Source: Pelagibacteraceae bacterium AG-426-M19
GTDB lineage: Bacteria; Pseudomonadota; Alphaproteobacteria; Pelagibacterales; Pelagibacteraceae
Assembly: GCA_003210025.1 (NCBI GenBank)
Contig: QCNW01000003.1
Span: 80,769-144,768, forward strand
Reading direction: 5' to 3'
Length of the DNA: 64,000 bases
Positions 37,647 through 46,649 of this stretch are shown here, in pieces; positions within the stretch are counted from its first letter, which is position 1; every line of letters starts with the position of its first letter. A program made the position numbers and the translations under genes. The notes under the pieces are model-generated. The model saw only the letters and a list, made by a program, of their open reading frames with translations. It was not told the origin of the DNA and did no database searches.

Positions 37647-37896
37647 TATATAACAATTCCCAAAAAGAATATTTTTTTGTGTTTTTATTTTTGTATTCTA
37701 CATATTCAATAATGTTGTCCGTGTCATTTTTAAGAATAAATAGATTATTTTCGTTAGATGATATTTTTTCATCAATACTTGAAACTGCTCTATATGATTT
37801 CTTGTAGTTGTAGTCTGAAAAATAATATCTTAGAGTAAAGAATAGAAAGAAAAATATAATTATTAAATAAAAAAGATATTTGAGCTCTTTTAGCAT
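37639..37896 (-). CDS. Small single-pass membrane protein between argS and nagZ
   Basis: The 85-residue protein has one N-terminal helix (about 6-26) and a short charged, Asn/Lys-rich domain. It overlaps nagZ by 8 bp and argS by 1 bp, so it is very likely real. In other alphaproteobacteria this slot holds a SPOR-domain protein (membrane helix plus peptidoglycan-binding SPOR repeat). This could be a shortened counterpart that has lost SPOR, but no sequence motif proves it. Confidence 0.75.
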   Translation of the reverse strand: MLKELKYLFYLIIIFFFLFFTLRYYFSDYNYKKSYRAVSSIDEKISSNENNLFILKNDTDNIIEYVEYKNKNTKKYSFWELLYND

Positions 37897-39626
37897 TACA
37901 TTTTTTCAGGTGTATCAACACCTATAATATCCATTCCAGTTTTAATTGTTTTTGCAATAGATTTTAAAAATATTAGTTTTTCTATATTTATTGTTTTATC
38001 ATCATTGATAAATCTTTTTTCAACATCATCTTTTCCCATATTCCAATAGGAATGAAACTGTGATGATAACTCATATAAATATACAGGGATCCTATGAGGT
38101 TCTAGTTTTTTAGTAGAAATTTCTACACATTTAGGCCATTCAGATATTTTTTTAAAAATTTCAATTTCTTCATTATTAAATTGCATATTATTATTTTCAT
38201 TATCAATCTTGTCATCAATATTTTTATTTATATTTCTAAAAACCGATGAAATTCTAGCATAACAATATTGAACATAATAAAGTGGATTGTCTTTGGATTT
38301 TTCTTTTACTTTTGTAAAATCAAAATCTAATTCAGCATCATTACTTCTACTTAGCATAATAAATCTTGTTGCATCTTTTCCAACTTCAGAAATTAAATCT
38401 TCAACGGTAATGTAATCACCTTTTCTTTTAGACATTTTAAAAGGTTTGCCATCTTTTATTAACTTAACAAGTTGGCTTACTTTACAAATTAATTTATTTT
38501 TTTCTCCAGATAATGCTTCAACAATAGAAGTAATTCTTTTTATATAACCTGCATGATCCGCTCCTAAAATATTTATTAATTTATCAAATTTTCTGTTTAG
38601 TTTTGTATTATGATACGCAACATCTCCAGCAAAATAAGTCCATGTGTTGTCAGATTTTTGTAATGCCCTATCTTTATCATCCCCGAAATCTGTTGATCTA
38701 AAAAGTAACTGATCTCTCTCTACCCAATTAGTTGTGTCTTCTCCCTCGGGAGCTTTTATTTTTCCTATATATACAAATTTATCTTTTTTAAGTTTCTCAA
38801 TAACCTTATCAACCTCTTTATTTTCGACTATTTCAGTCTCGCTCGCAAAATTATCATGAATAATTCCCAAATTATTTAGATTTGTCTTAATAAGTTTAAG
38901 TGACTCTGTAATTGCTAATTTAGTAAGTGTTAACTTTATTTTTTCATAATCATCAAATTGTAAATCTTTATTATTATCTATAATATGTTGGGCTATATCT
39001 TTGATGTATTCTCCTGGATATAAATCATCCCCATCTACTGGAAAAGTTTGATTATATAATTTTTCTTTTATTCTCAAATATACAGATCTAGTAAAATGTA
39101 AAATTTGATTGCCATGATCATTTACATAATATTCTTTTACAACTTCTTGATTGTTAAATTTTAACAAATTAGAGATAACATCACCTAGAATAGCACCTCT
39201 ACAATGACCAACGTGTAATGGTCCAGTGGGATTTGCAGACACGAATTCAATTAAATGTTTCTTTTTAGAGCCCTTAAGTGCTGCACCAAAATTATTAAGA
39301 TTATTTATATTTAAAAGAAATGAAGTCCAAAACTCTTTTTTTAAAATAATATTTATAAATCCAGGCTTTGCTATTTCTATCTTCTCAATATTATTATCGT
39401 CTTTAAAAATAATATCTTTTAATTTTTCAGCAATTTTAATTGGTGGTTCATTATTTGTTTTAGATAAAACCATTGCAACATTAGTTGACAGATCGCACTT
39501 AAATTTTTTAGGAGGTATATCTACATTTATACCAGATAAACTTTCAGGTAATAAAATTAGCTTTTCTTCACTTGCTAATTTAATTTTATCTAAAATTTTA
39601 TTTAAGTATTCCTCAAATATATTCAT
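37896..39626 (-). CDS. argS: Arginyl-tRNA synthetase
   Basis: The 576-residue class I enzyme has an N-terminal additional domain, FVSANPTGPLHVGHCRGAIL (HIGH motif), KPFKMSKRKGDYITV and a C-terminal DALR anticodon domain. It charges tRNA-Arg. It overlaps the dgt stop by 4 bp. Confidence 0.97.
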   Translation of the reverse strand: MNIFEEYLNKILDKIKLASEEKLILLPESLSGINVDIPPKKFKCDLSTNVAMVLSKTNNEPPIKIAEKLKDIIFKDDNNIEKIEIAKPGFINIILKKEFWTSFLLNINNLNNFGAALKGSKKKHLIEFVSANPTGPLHVGHCRGAILGDVISNLLKFNNQEVVKEYYVNDHGNQILHFTRSVYLRIKEKLYNQTFPVDGDDLYPGEYIKDIAQHIIDNNKDLQFDDYEKIKLTLTKLAITESLKLIKTNLNNLGIIHDNFASETEIVENKEVDKVIEKLKKDKFVYIGKIKAPEGEDTTNWVERDQLLFRSTDFGDDKDRALQKSDNTWTYFAGDVAYHNTKLNRKFDKLINILGADHAGYIKRITSIVEALSGEKNKLICKVSQLVKLIKDGKPFKMSKRKGDYITVEDLISEVGKDATRFIMLSRSNDAELDFDFTKVKEKSKDNPLYYVQYCYARISSVFRNINKNIDDKIDNENNNMQFNNEEIEIFKKISEWPKCVEISTKKLEPHRIPVYLYELSSQFHSYWNMGKDDVEKRFINDDKTINIEKLIFLKSIAKTIKTGMDIIGVDTPEKM

Positions 39627-40741
39627 TTTGATGCTTTATATAATTGTATGGCGTACCTATCTGTCATGCCAGAAATATAATCGGATATAGCTCTTTCTTT
39701 GTTAGTTTTTAAATATTTAGTTTTAATATACTTTTTTGGATTTTTGCTAATTACGCTAAAAAGCTTTTTAATTATCTTTTTTCCTTCGTTATTTTTTTTT
39801 AATACATCTTTATTATTATACATAGTTATTCTAAGGAAATCTCTAATCTCATTTATAGTTATTTTTAATTTGTTGGAAAAATCAACAATTTGATTTTTTT
39901 TATTCGATACATCTTTTTTTGTAGATATTTTGTTCATTAAAATATTTCTTGTCGTTGTTTTTATTAAGTCTTGAACCATTAAATTTATAGAGTCTCTTAT
40001 AGTTTGATATACAAGAATATCATTATTTTCACTCTTTAATTTATTTTTATATGATTTTAAAATTTCATCAAAAAAAGAGATTTGTTTAAGATCGTTTAAC
40101 TTAAACAATTTAGCTTTTATTCCATCTTGAATATCATGGTTATTGTATGCAACGTCATCGGATATAGATGCAATTTGAGCCTCCAGTGAGGAGTTTTTTG
40201 AAAAATTAATTTTATTTTTTAAATTTTTCAAACCAATTAAATTATTTATTTTGACTAGCTTTGTTACCGGACCATTATGTTTAATAAGACCATCTAACGT
40301 TTCTAATGTTAAATTAAGACCTTCAAATTTAAAATATTTATTTTCAATGAACATTACTATCCTAAGTGTTTGAAGGTTGTGGTCAAATCCCCCATATTCA
40401 TACATACATTCATTTAGGGACACTTCTCCTGCATGACCAAAAGGGGTATGACCTAAATCATGAGCTAAGCTTAATGTTTCAGCTAAATCATCATTTAAAC
40501 CTAAGTATTTAGCAATTGTTCTAGCAATTTGTGAAACCTCAATGGAATGAGTGATTCTGGTTCTATAATGATCTCCTTCAGTATTAACAAATACCTGAGT
40601 TTTGTGCTTCAATCTTCTAAAAGACGTAGAATGAATTATTCTATCTCTATCTCTTTGAAAAGGTGATCTGAAAGGATTGCTCGCTTCTTTGAACAGTCTA
40701 CCTTTTGAAGCAAATGTTCCTAATTTTGAGTAATTTTTCAT
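39623..40741 (-). CDS. dgt: Deoxyguanosinetriphosphate triphosphohydrolase-like HD protein
   Basis: The 372-residue HD-domain protein starts with the family segment NPFRSPFQRDRDRIIHSTSFRRLKHKTQV. The metal ligands H-HD-D appear in THSIEVSQIA, LAHDLGHTPFGHAGE and a later SDDVAYNNHD. It hydrolyses dNTPs to nucleosides and triphosphate. It heads the leftward block that runs through argS, scpAB, tatABC and secDF. Confidence 0.94.
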   Translation of the reverse strand: MKNYSKLGTFASKGRLFKEASNPFRSPFQRDRDRIIHSTSFRRLKHKTQVFVNTEGDHYRTRITHSIEVSQIARTIAKYLGLNDDLAETLSLAHDLGHTPFGHAGEVSLNECMYEYGGFDHNLQTLRIVMFIENKYFKFEGLNLTLETLDGLIKHNGPVTKLVKINNLIGLKNLKNKINFSKNSSLEAQIASISDDVAYNNHDIQDGIKAKLFKLNDLKQISFFDEILKSYKNKLKSENNDILVYQTIRDSINLMVQDLIKTTTRNILMNKISTKKDVSNKKNQIVDFSNKLKITINEIRDFLRITMYNNKDVLKKNNEGKKIIKKLFSVISKNPKKYIKTKYLKTNKERAISDYISGMTDRYAIQLYKASK

Positions 40742-40791
40742 TCTTTAAAAATGGCAAAATATTATTATATTGTTTTTATCAATGTTTAATT

Positions 40792-41109
40792 ATGATTAAA
40801 GAAATTAAATTTACAGATAATGCTATAAAGCAGATAAACCATCTTCTTTCATCAAAAGATAAAGGGTCATTTTTTAGAATCGCTATTAAAGGTGGTGGAT
40901 GTTCTGGATTTCAATATGATTTCTCATTTGATAACTCTGCTAAGGATGATGATCTACAACAAGATAATATTCTAATCGACAAAACGTCGGCAGATTTACT
41001 AAAAGGATCTGAAGTTGATTTTGTGAAAGAATTAATCGGAGATTCTTTTAAAATAAACAACCCGCAAAGCAAATCTTCTTGTGGTTGTGGCGTATCTTTC
41101 TCGCTTTAA
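40792..41109 (+). CDS. erpA: Iron-sulfur cluster assembly protein of the IscA/ErpA (HesB) family
   Basis: The start is taken at ATG 40792 (MIKEIKFTDNAIKQI), because upstream in-frame codons would run into the dgt gene. The 105-residue A-type carrier has the three cluster-ligand cysteines: Cys in GGGCSGFQY and two in SSCGCGVSF near the C-terminus. It passes Fe-S clusters to target enzymes. ErpA and IscA cannot be separated by eye. The stop overlaps the xth start by 1 bp. Confidence 0.93.
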   Translation: MIKEIKFTDNAIKQINHLLSSKDKGSFFRIAIKGGGCSGFQYDFSFDNSAKDDDLQQDNILIDKTSADLLKGSEVDFVKELIGDSFKINNPQSKSSCGCGVSFSL

Positions 41110-41885
41110 TGATAATTAGTTCCTGGAATGTTAACTCTGTAAGAGCAAGAATTGAAAATATTAAAGAGTATCTAAAAAAATATTCACCAGATATTTTAAT
41201 GATGCAAGAGATCAAAGCTCAAGATGAAAACTATCCTTACGAAGACTTTGAAAAATCAAATTACCAAAATTATGTATTTGGTCAAAAATCATATAATGGG
41301 GTTGCAATAATTTCTAAAAAAAAATTAGACAAAATTGAAAATGATATTTTTAAAGATAAAAATAAACAATCAAGAATTATTACAGCAGATGTAAAACATA
41401 AATCAAAAATAATTAAATTAATAAATATATACACACCCAATGGAAATCCAGTTGATACGGAAAAATATACTTACAAATTATATTGGCTAGAAAGTTTAAT
41501 TAAAAAATTAAAAGCTTATTTAAAAAAAAAAGAAAATATAATTATTGGTGGTGATTTTAATATAATTCCTTCAGCTGAAGATGTTCATAATCCTAAAGGA
41601 TATGAAAATGATGCTTTGTTTAGACTAGAGATAAGAAAAAAATTAAGAGAATTATTAAGTTTAGGTTTTCATGATGCATATAGATATATTCATCCTGACA
41701 AAGAGGGATATACGTTTTGGGATTATACAAGCGGTGCATGGCAAAAAAATAATGGCATGAGAATTGATCATTTCTTAGTTTCAAACTCAATTATAAATCT
41801 TGTGAAAGATGTAAAAATTAATAAATATCCTCGTGGCAGACAAAAACCTTCGGATCACACACCAATTGAAATTGAATTAACTTAA
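41109..41885 (+). CDS. xth: Exodeoxyribonuclease III (AP endonuclease)
   Basis: With the start at ATG 41109 the protein has 258 residues and opens MIISSWNVNSVRARIENI. Further EEP-family motifs are MMQEIKAQD (metal Glu), GGDFNIIPSAEDV, and the C-terminal DHTPIEIEL with the active-site His. It cleaves DNA at abasic sites and trims 3' ends in base excision repair. The 3' end overlaps the convergent Ldh gene by 9 bp. Confidence 0.95.
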   Translation: MIISSWNVNSVRARIENIKEYLKKYSPDILMMQEIKAQDENYPYEDFEKSNYQNYVFGQKSYNGVAIISKKKLDKIENDIFKDKNKQSRIITADVKHKSKIIKLINIYTPNGNPVDTEKYTYKLYWLESLIKKLKAYLKKKENIIIGGDFNIIPSAEDVHNPKGYENDALFRLEIRKKLRELLSLGFHDAYRYIHPDKEGYTFWDYTSGAWQKNNGMRIDHFLVSNSIINLVKDVKINKYPRGRQKPSDHTPIEIELT

Positions 41886-42875
41886 AGATTTTATTTTATT
41901 AACAAGTTCCTCATTAATATTTCTAGGTCCAGTATCTAATCTGTTTTTGTGACGTCTTTCACCTGGCAACCTAACCTCTCCCATTGATTTCATTTTCTCA
42001 AAGAATTTATTTGAATGATTATCCCAATCAGAATTTGTTAATTTGTCAGGAGATATAGCTAAAATAAACTCCCCACCACTTGGTGGCCCACCATCATCTG
42101 TATCCTTCTCAGCCGTCTCATAACTAAAATTATCTCCAACTAAGGCTCCAGCAAGTAATTCAACCATCATTGCTATTCCTGAGCCTTTATAGCCGCCAAA
42201 TGGCAACAAAACTCCACCATCTGCTATTTCACCAGGATCTGTTGTTTCTTTTCCATCTTTAGTTAAACCAGTCCCAATTGGAACTTTGTGCCCTTCTCTT
42301 TTTGCAACTTGAACTTCTCCCATTGCCATCGATGCAGTAGCCATATCATAAACTACAGGAGGTTTATTTTTTCTTGGCCAAGCAAATGAAATTGGGTTTG
42401 TTCCAAATAAAGGTTTAATTGCTCCTGCTGGTGCAACTGCTGGCTTGTATGATGTACAGGCAAAAGCAACAAGTCCTTGCTCTGCTATTGCTTCAGTCTC
42501 AGGCCACATCGCAGCCATATGATGAGAATTAGTAATTGCTAAAACAGCTACTCCATTTTCTTTTGCAGCTTTAACAAGTTCTGGTATTCCATATTTTAAA
42601 ACCATTGGGGCAAGACTATTTTTTCCATCTGCTTTAACAACACTAGCGGTTAATTTTGAAATCACTGGTCTAGCTTTGCCATTAATTTTTCCACTTTTTA
42701 AACCAGAAATATAAGCGGGTAATCTAAATAGACCATGAGATAATGATCCATCTCTTTCAGCATTTTTGATTAAAGTAGATAAGGTATCTGCTGTTTCTTC
42801 ATCACAACCATTAGCTACTAACGTTTTTTTAGCTAAATGGAAAATTTCTTCTAAAGTTAAAGGAACAGTTGTCAT
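41877..42875 (-). CDS. Ldh-family (malate/L-lactate/ureidoglycolate) dehydrogenase
   Basis: The 332-residue NAD(P)-dependent oxidoreductase has the Ldh_2 fold signatures: GLFRLPAYISGLKSG, a catalytic His in NSHHMAAMWPE, FGTNPISFAWPRK and GYKGSGIAMMVELLAGAL. Family members oxidise malate, lactate, sulfolactate, ureidoglycolate or reduce imino acids such as delta-1-pyrroline-2-carboxylate. The substrate cannot be set from sequence alone. It is monocistronic between xth and znuA, and its composition is slightly richer in Gly, Ala and Pro than its neighbours. Confidence 0.88.
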   Translation of the reverse strand: MTTVPLTLEEIFHLAKKTLVANGCDEETADTLSTLIKNAERDGSLSHGLFRLPAYISGLKSGKINGKARPVISKLTASVVKADGKNSLAPMVLKYGIPELVKAAKENGVAVLAITNSHHMAAMWPETEAIAEQGLVAFACTSYKPAVAPAGAIKPLFGTNPISFAWPRKNKPPVVYDMATASMAMGEVQVAKREGHKVPIGTGLTKDGKETTDPGEIADGGVLLPFGGYKGSGIAMMVELLAGALVGDNFSYETAEKDTDDGGPPSGGEFILAISPDKLTNSDWDNHSNKFFEKMKSMGEVRLPGERRHKNRLDTGPRNINEELVNKIKSLS

Positions 42876-42918
42876 AAATAATATTAGATATTATTTACGA
42901 CAAAAGTTCAATTTTTAA

Positions 42919-44061
42919 TTAACAACCTTTAAAAGATTTAGACATATTTCTGATTAAATCAAAATATAAGTCTTTTCCAGGATCCAAAGTAGCTCCTAAT
43001 GGGTCTACAACACCAGTTTTAATATTCATATCTTTTGCTACAGCTTTAATGATATTTGGATTAAACTGTGGTTCAGAAAATACACAAGCTACTTTATCAT
43101 GCTCAATTATTTCTCTGATTTCAGCCAATTGTTCTGCTCCTGGCATTACATCTGTATTAACTGTAAAAGCACCCAATATATTAACATTAAATCTTTTCTC
43201 AAAATATTGGTAAGCATCATGGAAAACAATTGATGCAACACTCTGATTTAATTCAGAAGAGACGTCACTAACAAGTTTATCAATATCTTTTAGTGCTTTC
43301 TTTAAATTGCTTTTATATTTTGATGCGTTCTTAGCATCATTTTCAATTAAATGCTCTGCCATTTCATTTAATATAACTTTAGCATTCATCGGATCTAACC
43401 AAATATGTGGGTCATGCTCACCGTGGTGGTGACCTTCATGTCCTGCATGATCATCGTGGTCATCATGGTCATCTTTCTTTTTATGTCCATGGTCATCATG
43501 ATCGTCATGCCCATCTTTCTTTTTATGGTCATGATCATCGTGGTCGTCTTCTTTATGACCGTCTTTTTTTTTGTGGTCGTGATCATCGTGGTCGTCATGT
43601 CCATCTTTCTTTTTATGGTCATGATCATCGTGATCATCTTCTTTATGGCCATCTTCTTTATGTCCGTGATCGTCATGATCATCATGATCACCAAAAATAT
43701 TTCGTTCTCTGAATTTTAATTTATTAAGACCTTTAATTTCCATTAATTCAATTTTTTCAGCTTTTTTTGCAATTGAATCTAATGGTTTTTCCATGAAGTT
43801 TTCTAGATCTTCACCTACCCAAAAAATAAGATCAGCATCTTGTAACATCTTTGCATGAGATGGTTTTAACGGAAATCCATGTGGTGAAGAATATCCATCG
43901 ACTATTAGGTCTGGTTTAGCAACTCCATCCATCAGATAGCTAGCTAAAGAGTGTATAGGCTTAATTGAAGCTACAACTTTTATTTCTGCTTTTGCTGATG
44001 TAAAAAGAGCTAAAAAAGATAATATTGTAATTATTAATGTTGATTTTTTTAAGTTTTTCAT
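42919..44061 (-). CDS. znuA: Zinc ABC transporter substrate-binding protein with expanded His-rich loop
   Basis: The 380-residue protein has a signal peptide (cut near residue 25, SAKA-EIKVV) and the cluster A-I fold with metal His ligands in IKPIHSLAS, EHDPHIWLDP and VFHDAYQYFEKRF. A loop of about 93 residues (124-216) is almost only His, Asp, Lys and Glu, the variable zinc-gathering loop typical of ZnuA. It captures Zn2+ in the periplasm for ZnuBC. It is divergent from znuC across two Zur-like sites. Confidence 0.95.
   Translation of the reverse strand: MKNLKKSTLIITILSFLALFTSAKAEIKVVASIKPIHSLASYLMDGVAKPDLIVDGYSSPHGFPLKPSHAKMLQDADLIFWVGEDLENFMEKPLDSIAKKAEKIELMEIKGLNKLKFRERNIFGDHDDHDDHGHKEDGHKEDDHDDHDHKKKDGHDDHDDHDHKKKDGHKEDDHDDHDHKKKDGHDDHDDHGHKKKDDHDDHDDHAGHEGHHHGEHDPHIWLDPMNAKVILNEMAEHLIENDAKNASKYKSNLKKALKDIDKLVSDVSSELNQSVASIVFHDAYQYFEKRFNVNILGAFTVNTDVMPGAEQLAEIREIIEHDKVACVFSEPQFNPNIIKAVAKDMNIKTGVVDPLGATLDPGKDLYFDLIRNMSKSFKGC
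43468..43647 (-). repeat. Two tandem 90-bp repeats in the znuA His-rich loop
   Basis: Residues 139-168 and 169-198 are 30-residue near-identical copies (HKEDDHDDHDHKKKDG, then HDDHDD...), encoded at 43647-43558 and 43557-43468. Smaller HDDHDD/HKKKDG subunits extend on both sides. Such repeats expand and contract by slippage or unequal recombination. Confidence 0.85.
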
Positions 44062-44080
44062 AATTTAATTTAGTGTTAAT

Positions 44081-44095
44081 TGTTATAATATAACA
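44081..44095. promoter_or_regulatory. Zur-box-like palindrome (site 1)
   Basis: TGTTATAATATAACA is a perfect 15-bp palindrome around a central A, close to the TGTTATANTATAACA-like Zur operators of proteobacteria. It sits in the 72-bp gap between divergent znuA and znuC, and a Fur-family regulator is encoded in the operon. Confidence 0.75.
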
Positions 44096-44098
44096 TTG

Positions 44099-44113
44099 TG
44101 TAATAATATAACA
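44099..44113. promoter_or_regulatory. Zur-box-like palindrome (site 2)
   Basis: TGTAATAATATAACA differs from site 1 at one position and is centred 18 bp from it, nearly two helical turns. This fits cooperative Zur dimers controlling both divergent promoters. Confidence 0.6.
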
Positions 44114-44133
44114 TTAATAAGTCAAGGTAATAA

Positions 44134-44880
44134 ATGACAATTGAGAACAATGTATTAGTAAAATTAACTGAAGTTGGATTAAAACAACGGAATAAATGGC
44201 TTGTAAAAGGCGTTTCTTTAATTGTTGAAAGAAGAAAGATAGTAACATTAATTGGACCAAATGGTTCTGGCAAAAGCACAACTGCAAAAATTGCGATAGG
44301 ACTTCATAAGAATATAGAAGGCAATGTAGAAAAATTTACTGATAAAATTGGATATGTTCCTCAAAAGATTTCAATTGACTGGACATTGCCACTTAAAGTG
44401 AGTGATTTTATGGTTTTAACAGATGAACTCGATGAAGAAAAAATAAATGAAGCTTTAAAATTAACGGGTGCAGATCATCTTAAAAACCAGAATTTAGGAA
44501 ATTTATCTGGTGGAGAATTTCAAAGAGTGCTTCTTGCAAGAGCAGTTTCAAAAAAACCTGATCTTTTAGTATTGGATGAGCCGGTTCAAGGAGTTGATTT
44601 TACTGGGGAGATTGCATTGTATAAATTAATAAAAGAAATAGCAGATAAATTAAATTGTGGAATTTTATTAATTTCTCATGATTTGCATACTGTGATGACA
44701 GCAACAGATCATGTTATTTGTTTAAATGGCCACGTGTGTTGTTCAGGAACACCAAAAGACGTTGCAATGAATAATGAGTATAAACTGTTATTTGGCGAAC
44801 AAGCTTCACAAACTCTTTCTATATATGAACATAAGCATGATCATGTTCATTCAAATGATGGAGATATAAAAAAAAATTAA
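44134..44880 (+). CDS. znuC: Zinc ABC transporter ATP-binding protein
   Basis: The 248-residue ABC ATPase has Walker A IGPNGSGKST, Q-loop VPQKISIDW, signature LSGGEFQR, Walker B LLVLDEPVQGVD and the H-loop in LISHDLHTV. It has a His-rich C-terminal tail (EHKHDHVHS). It powers ZnuB and adjoins znuB without a gap. Confidence 0.96.
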   Translation: MTIENNVLVKLTEVGLKQRNKWLVKGVSLIVERRKIVTLIGPNGSGKSTTAKIAIGLHKNIEGNVEKFTDKIGYVPQKISIDWTLPLKVSDFMVLTDELDEEKINEALKLTGADHLKNQNLGNLSGGEFQRVLLARAVSKKPDLLVLDEPVQGVDFTGEIALYKLIKEIADKLNCGILLISHDLHTVMTATDHVICLNGHVCCSGTPKDVAMNNEYKLLFGEQASQTLSIYEHKHDHVHSNDGDIKKN

Positions 44881-45684
44881 ATGTTTGATGATTTTTTTAT
44901 AAGAGCTTTAATTGCTGGTATAGGTGTTGCTTTTGTAACAGGTCCTTTGGGCTGCTTTGTAGTTTGGAGAAGATTATCTTATTTCGGAGATACATTAGCA
45001 CATTCAGCATTACTTGGTGTTACAATGGCATTGGCATTCGAAATTAATATAGCAATTTCGATATTTATCATTTCATCAGTAATAGCAATCATATTAGTTA
45101 AACTTGAAAAAAATACTAATTTGCCCGGTGATGCTTTACTTGGTCTTTTAGCTCACTCAGCATTAGCAGTTGGCTTAGTGGTTATTGGTTTTCTCTCATT
45201 TATAAGATTTGATGTCATGGGACTATTATTTGGAGACATATTAGCTGTTAATGTTGATGATTTGATAATTATATGGGGAGGAGGAGCAATAATTTTAATT
45301 GTATTAAAAATAATTTGGAAACCTTTATTTGCTTCAACAGTAAATTATGAACTTGCAGAAGCAGAAGGATTAAATCCTGATAGAGCAAAAGCAATATTTA
45401 CTATTTTAATGGCAGCAATAATTGCAATTTCTATAAAAATTGTAGGACTTTTATTAATAACTGGGATGTTAATTATACCAACGGCTATGGCTCGTAACAT
45501 ATCAGATACTCCCAAAAAGATGGTAATTTTTTCTATATGTGGAGGATTATTATCAGTAATCATGGGTTTATTTTCTTCATTGCAATTCAATACTCCTTCG
45601 GGTCCATCTATCATTGCTGCAGCGTTATTATTATTTGTAATATCTCTATTTAAAATTAAACAGACGATAAAATTGAAAAACTAA
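44881..45684 (+). CDS. znuB: Zinc ABC transporter permease
   Basis: The 267-residue protein has about eight helices and the ABC-3 permease pattern: GPLGCFVVWRRLSYFGDTLAHSALLG near the start, and later EAEGLNPDRAKAIF and ITGMLIIPTAMARN. It is the membrane channel of the ZnuABC importer. Confidence 0.95.
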   Translation: MFDDFFIRALIAGIGVAFVTGPLGCFVVWRRLSYFGDTLAHSALLGVTMALAFEINIAISIFIISSVIAIILVKLEKNTNLPGDALLGLLAHSALAVGLVVIGFLSFIRFDVMGLLFGDILAVNVDDLIIIWGGGAIILIVLKIIWKPLFASTVNYELAEAEGLNPDRAKAIFTILMAAIIAISIKIVGLLLITGMLIIPTAMARNISDTPKKMVIFSICGGLLSVIMGLFSSLQFNTPSGPSIIAAALLLFVISLFKIKQTIKLKN

Positions 45685-45708
45685 TGGGAAATTGATAAAA
45701 GAAAAACT

Positions 45709-46107
45709 ATGCTTAAACAGGAAACACTATCAAAAAATCAACAAATAGTTCTTGATTACATTGAAAAAGTAAATGAGCCCATAAAAGCTTATTCAATTTT
45801 ACATAATGTGCAAAAAAAAGGTATTAAAGCCCCTCTTCAAGTTTATAGAGCGCTTGATAAATTGGTTGAAATTGGAAAAATTCACAAAATTGAAAGTAAA
45901 AATGCTTTCGTTGCATGTAAAAATTCAAATTGTCAGATCTCAAAGGCAACAGCATTTTCAATATGTGAAAGCTGTGAAGAAGTAAGTGAAATTAGTGACA
46001 GCAAACTTTCAAAATATTTAAAAAATTTTCAAGACAAAGCGGGTATGAAATTCAATAAATATAATCTTGAATTCTTTGGGCTTTGTAAAAAATGCTCTAT
46101 CAAATGA
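45709..46107 (+). CDS. zur: Fur-family zinc uptake regulator
   Basis: The 132-residue winged-helix protein has the Fur-type recognition helix region (IKAPLQVYRALDKLVEIGKIHKI). Paired cysteines (CKNSNC, CESCEE, CKKCSIK) form the structural and sensory zinc sites. Its place behind znuCB points to Zur rather than Fur. With Zn2+ bound it would bind the palindromes at 44081-44113 and repress uptake. Confidence 0.9.
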   Translation: MLKQETLSKNQQIVLDYIEKVNEPIKAYSILHNVQKKGIKAPLQVYRALDKLVEIGKIHKIESKNAFVACKNSNCQISKATAFSICESCEEVSEISDSKLSKYLKNFQDKAGMKFNKYNLEFFGLCKKCSIK

Positions 46108-46127
46108 AGATCTCCAAAGGAGATAAA

Positions 46128-46643
46128 ATGGAAGAAATTACACTTCCAAGAGATGACGGGTCTACATTTAATTTATCAGAAACACATGGAAAGAAAGTTC
46201 TTTTAACTTTTTACAGAATAGCTGGATGTAGTTTTTGCAATCTTAGATTAAACGAAATTAATAAAAGATTTAATGAGTTAGGAAATAATTTTACACATGT
46301 TGCAATATTTCACTCGCCGGTTGATAATTTAAGGTCATATATGAAAAAACATAACAATTTACCTTTTACTGTACTGGCCGATGAAGATTTTAAATATTTT
46401 CAAAAATATGAAATTGAAAGATCAATGATGAAAACATTATCTGCAATGCTATTTAAATCTCATAAAATAATACCTGCAATGTTAAAGGGATATATTCCTT
46501 TAAAAATTAAAGGTCATTTTGATATAGCTGTTACAGATGTTTTGATAAACGAACAAGGCACAGTTGATGAAGTATACTACGCCAAGAAAGATATAGCCGA
46601 TCACTTCAGTTTTGAGAAAATTAAAGAATTTGCAACAAGCTAA
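46128..46643 (+). CDS. Peroxiredoxin-like thioredoxin-fold protein
   Basis: The start is taken at ATG 46128 because AAAGGAG lies 5 bp upstream, giving 171 residues. The AhpC/TSA-like fold has a GCSFC (CxxC) active site in LLTFYRIAGCSFCNLRLNEI and a partner strand INEQGTVDEVYYAK. It belongs to the redoxin domain group without a recognised specific substrate. Thiol-disulfide or peroxide reduction is inferred. Confidence 0.78.
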   Translation: MEEITLPRDDGSTFNLSETHGKKVLLTFYRIAGCSFCNLRLNEINKRFNELGNNFTHVAIFHSPVDNLRSYMKKHNNLPFTVLADEDFKYFQKYEIERSMMKTLSAMLFKSHKIIPAMLKGYIPLKIKGHFDIAVTDVLINEQGTVDEVYYAKKDIADHFSFEKIKEFATS

Positions 46644-46649
46644 AAACAG

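Noticed and set aside
43440..43690. CRISPR-like array from regular repeats
   Set aside because: The repeats are coding, have no unique spacers, and stay in the znuA frame.
43405..43719. Long open frames on both strands inside the znuA His-rich region
   Set aside because: They are products of the repetitive GAT/CAT/AAA codons; the znuA frame has the signal peptide, metal ligands and family match.
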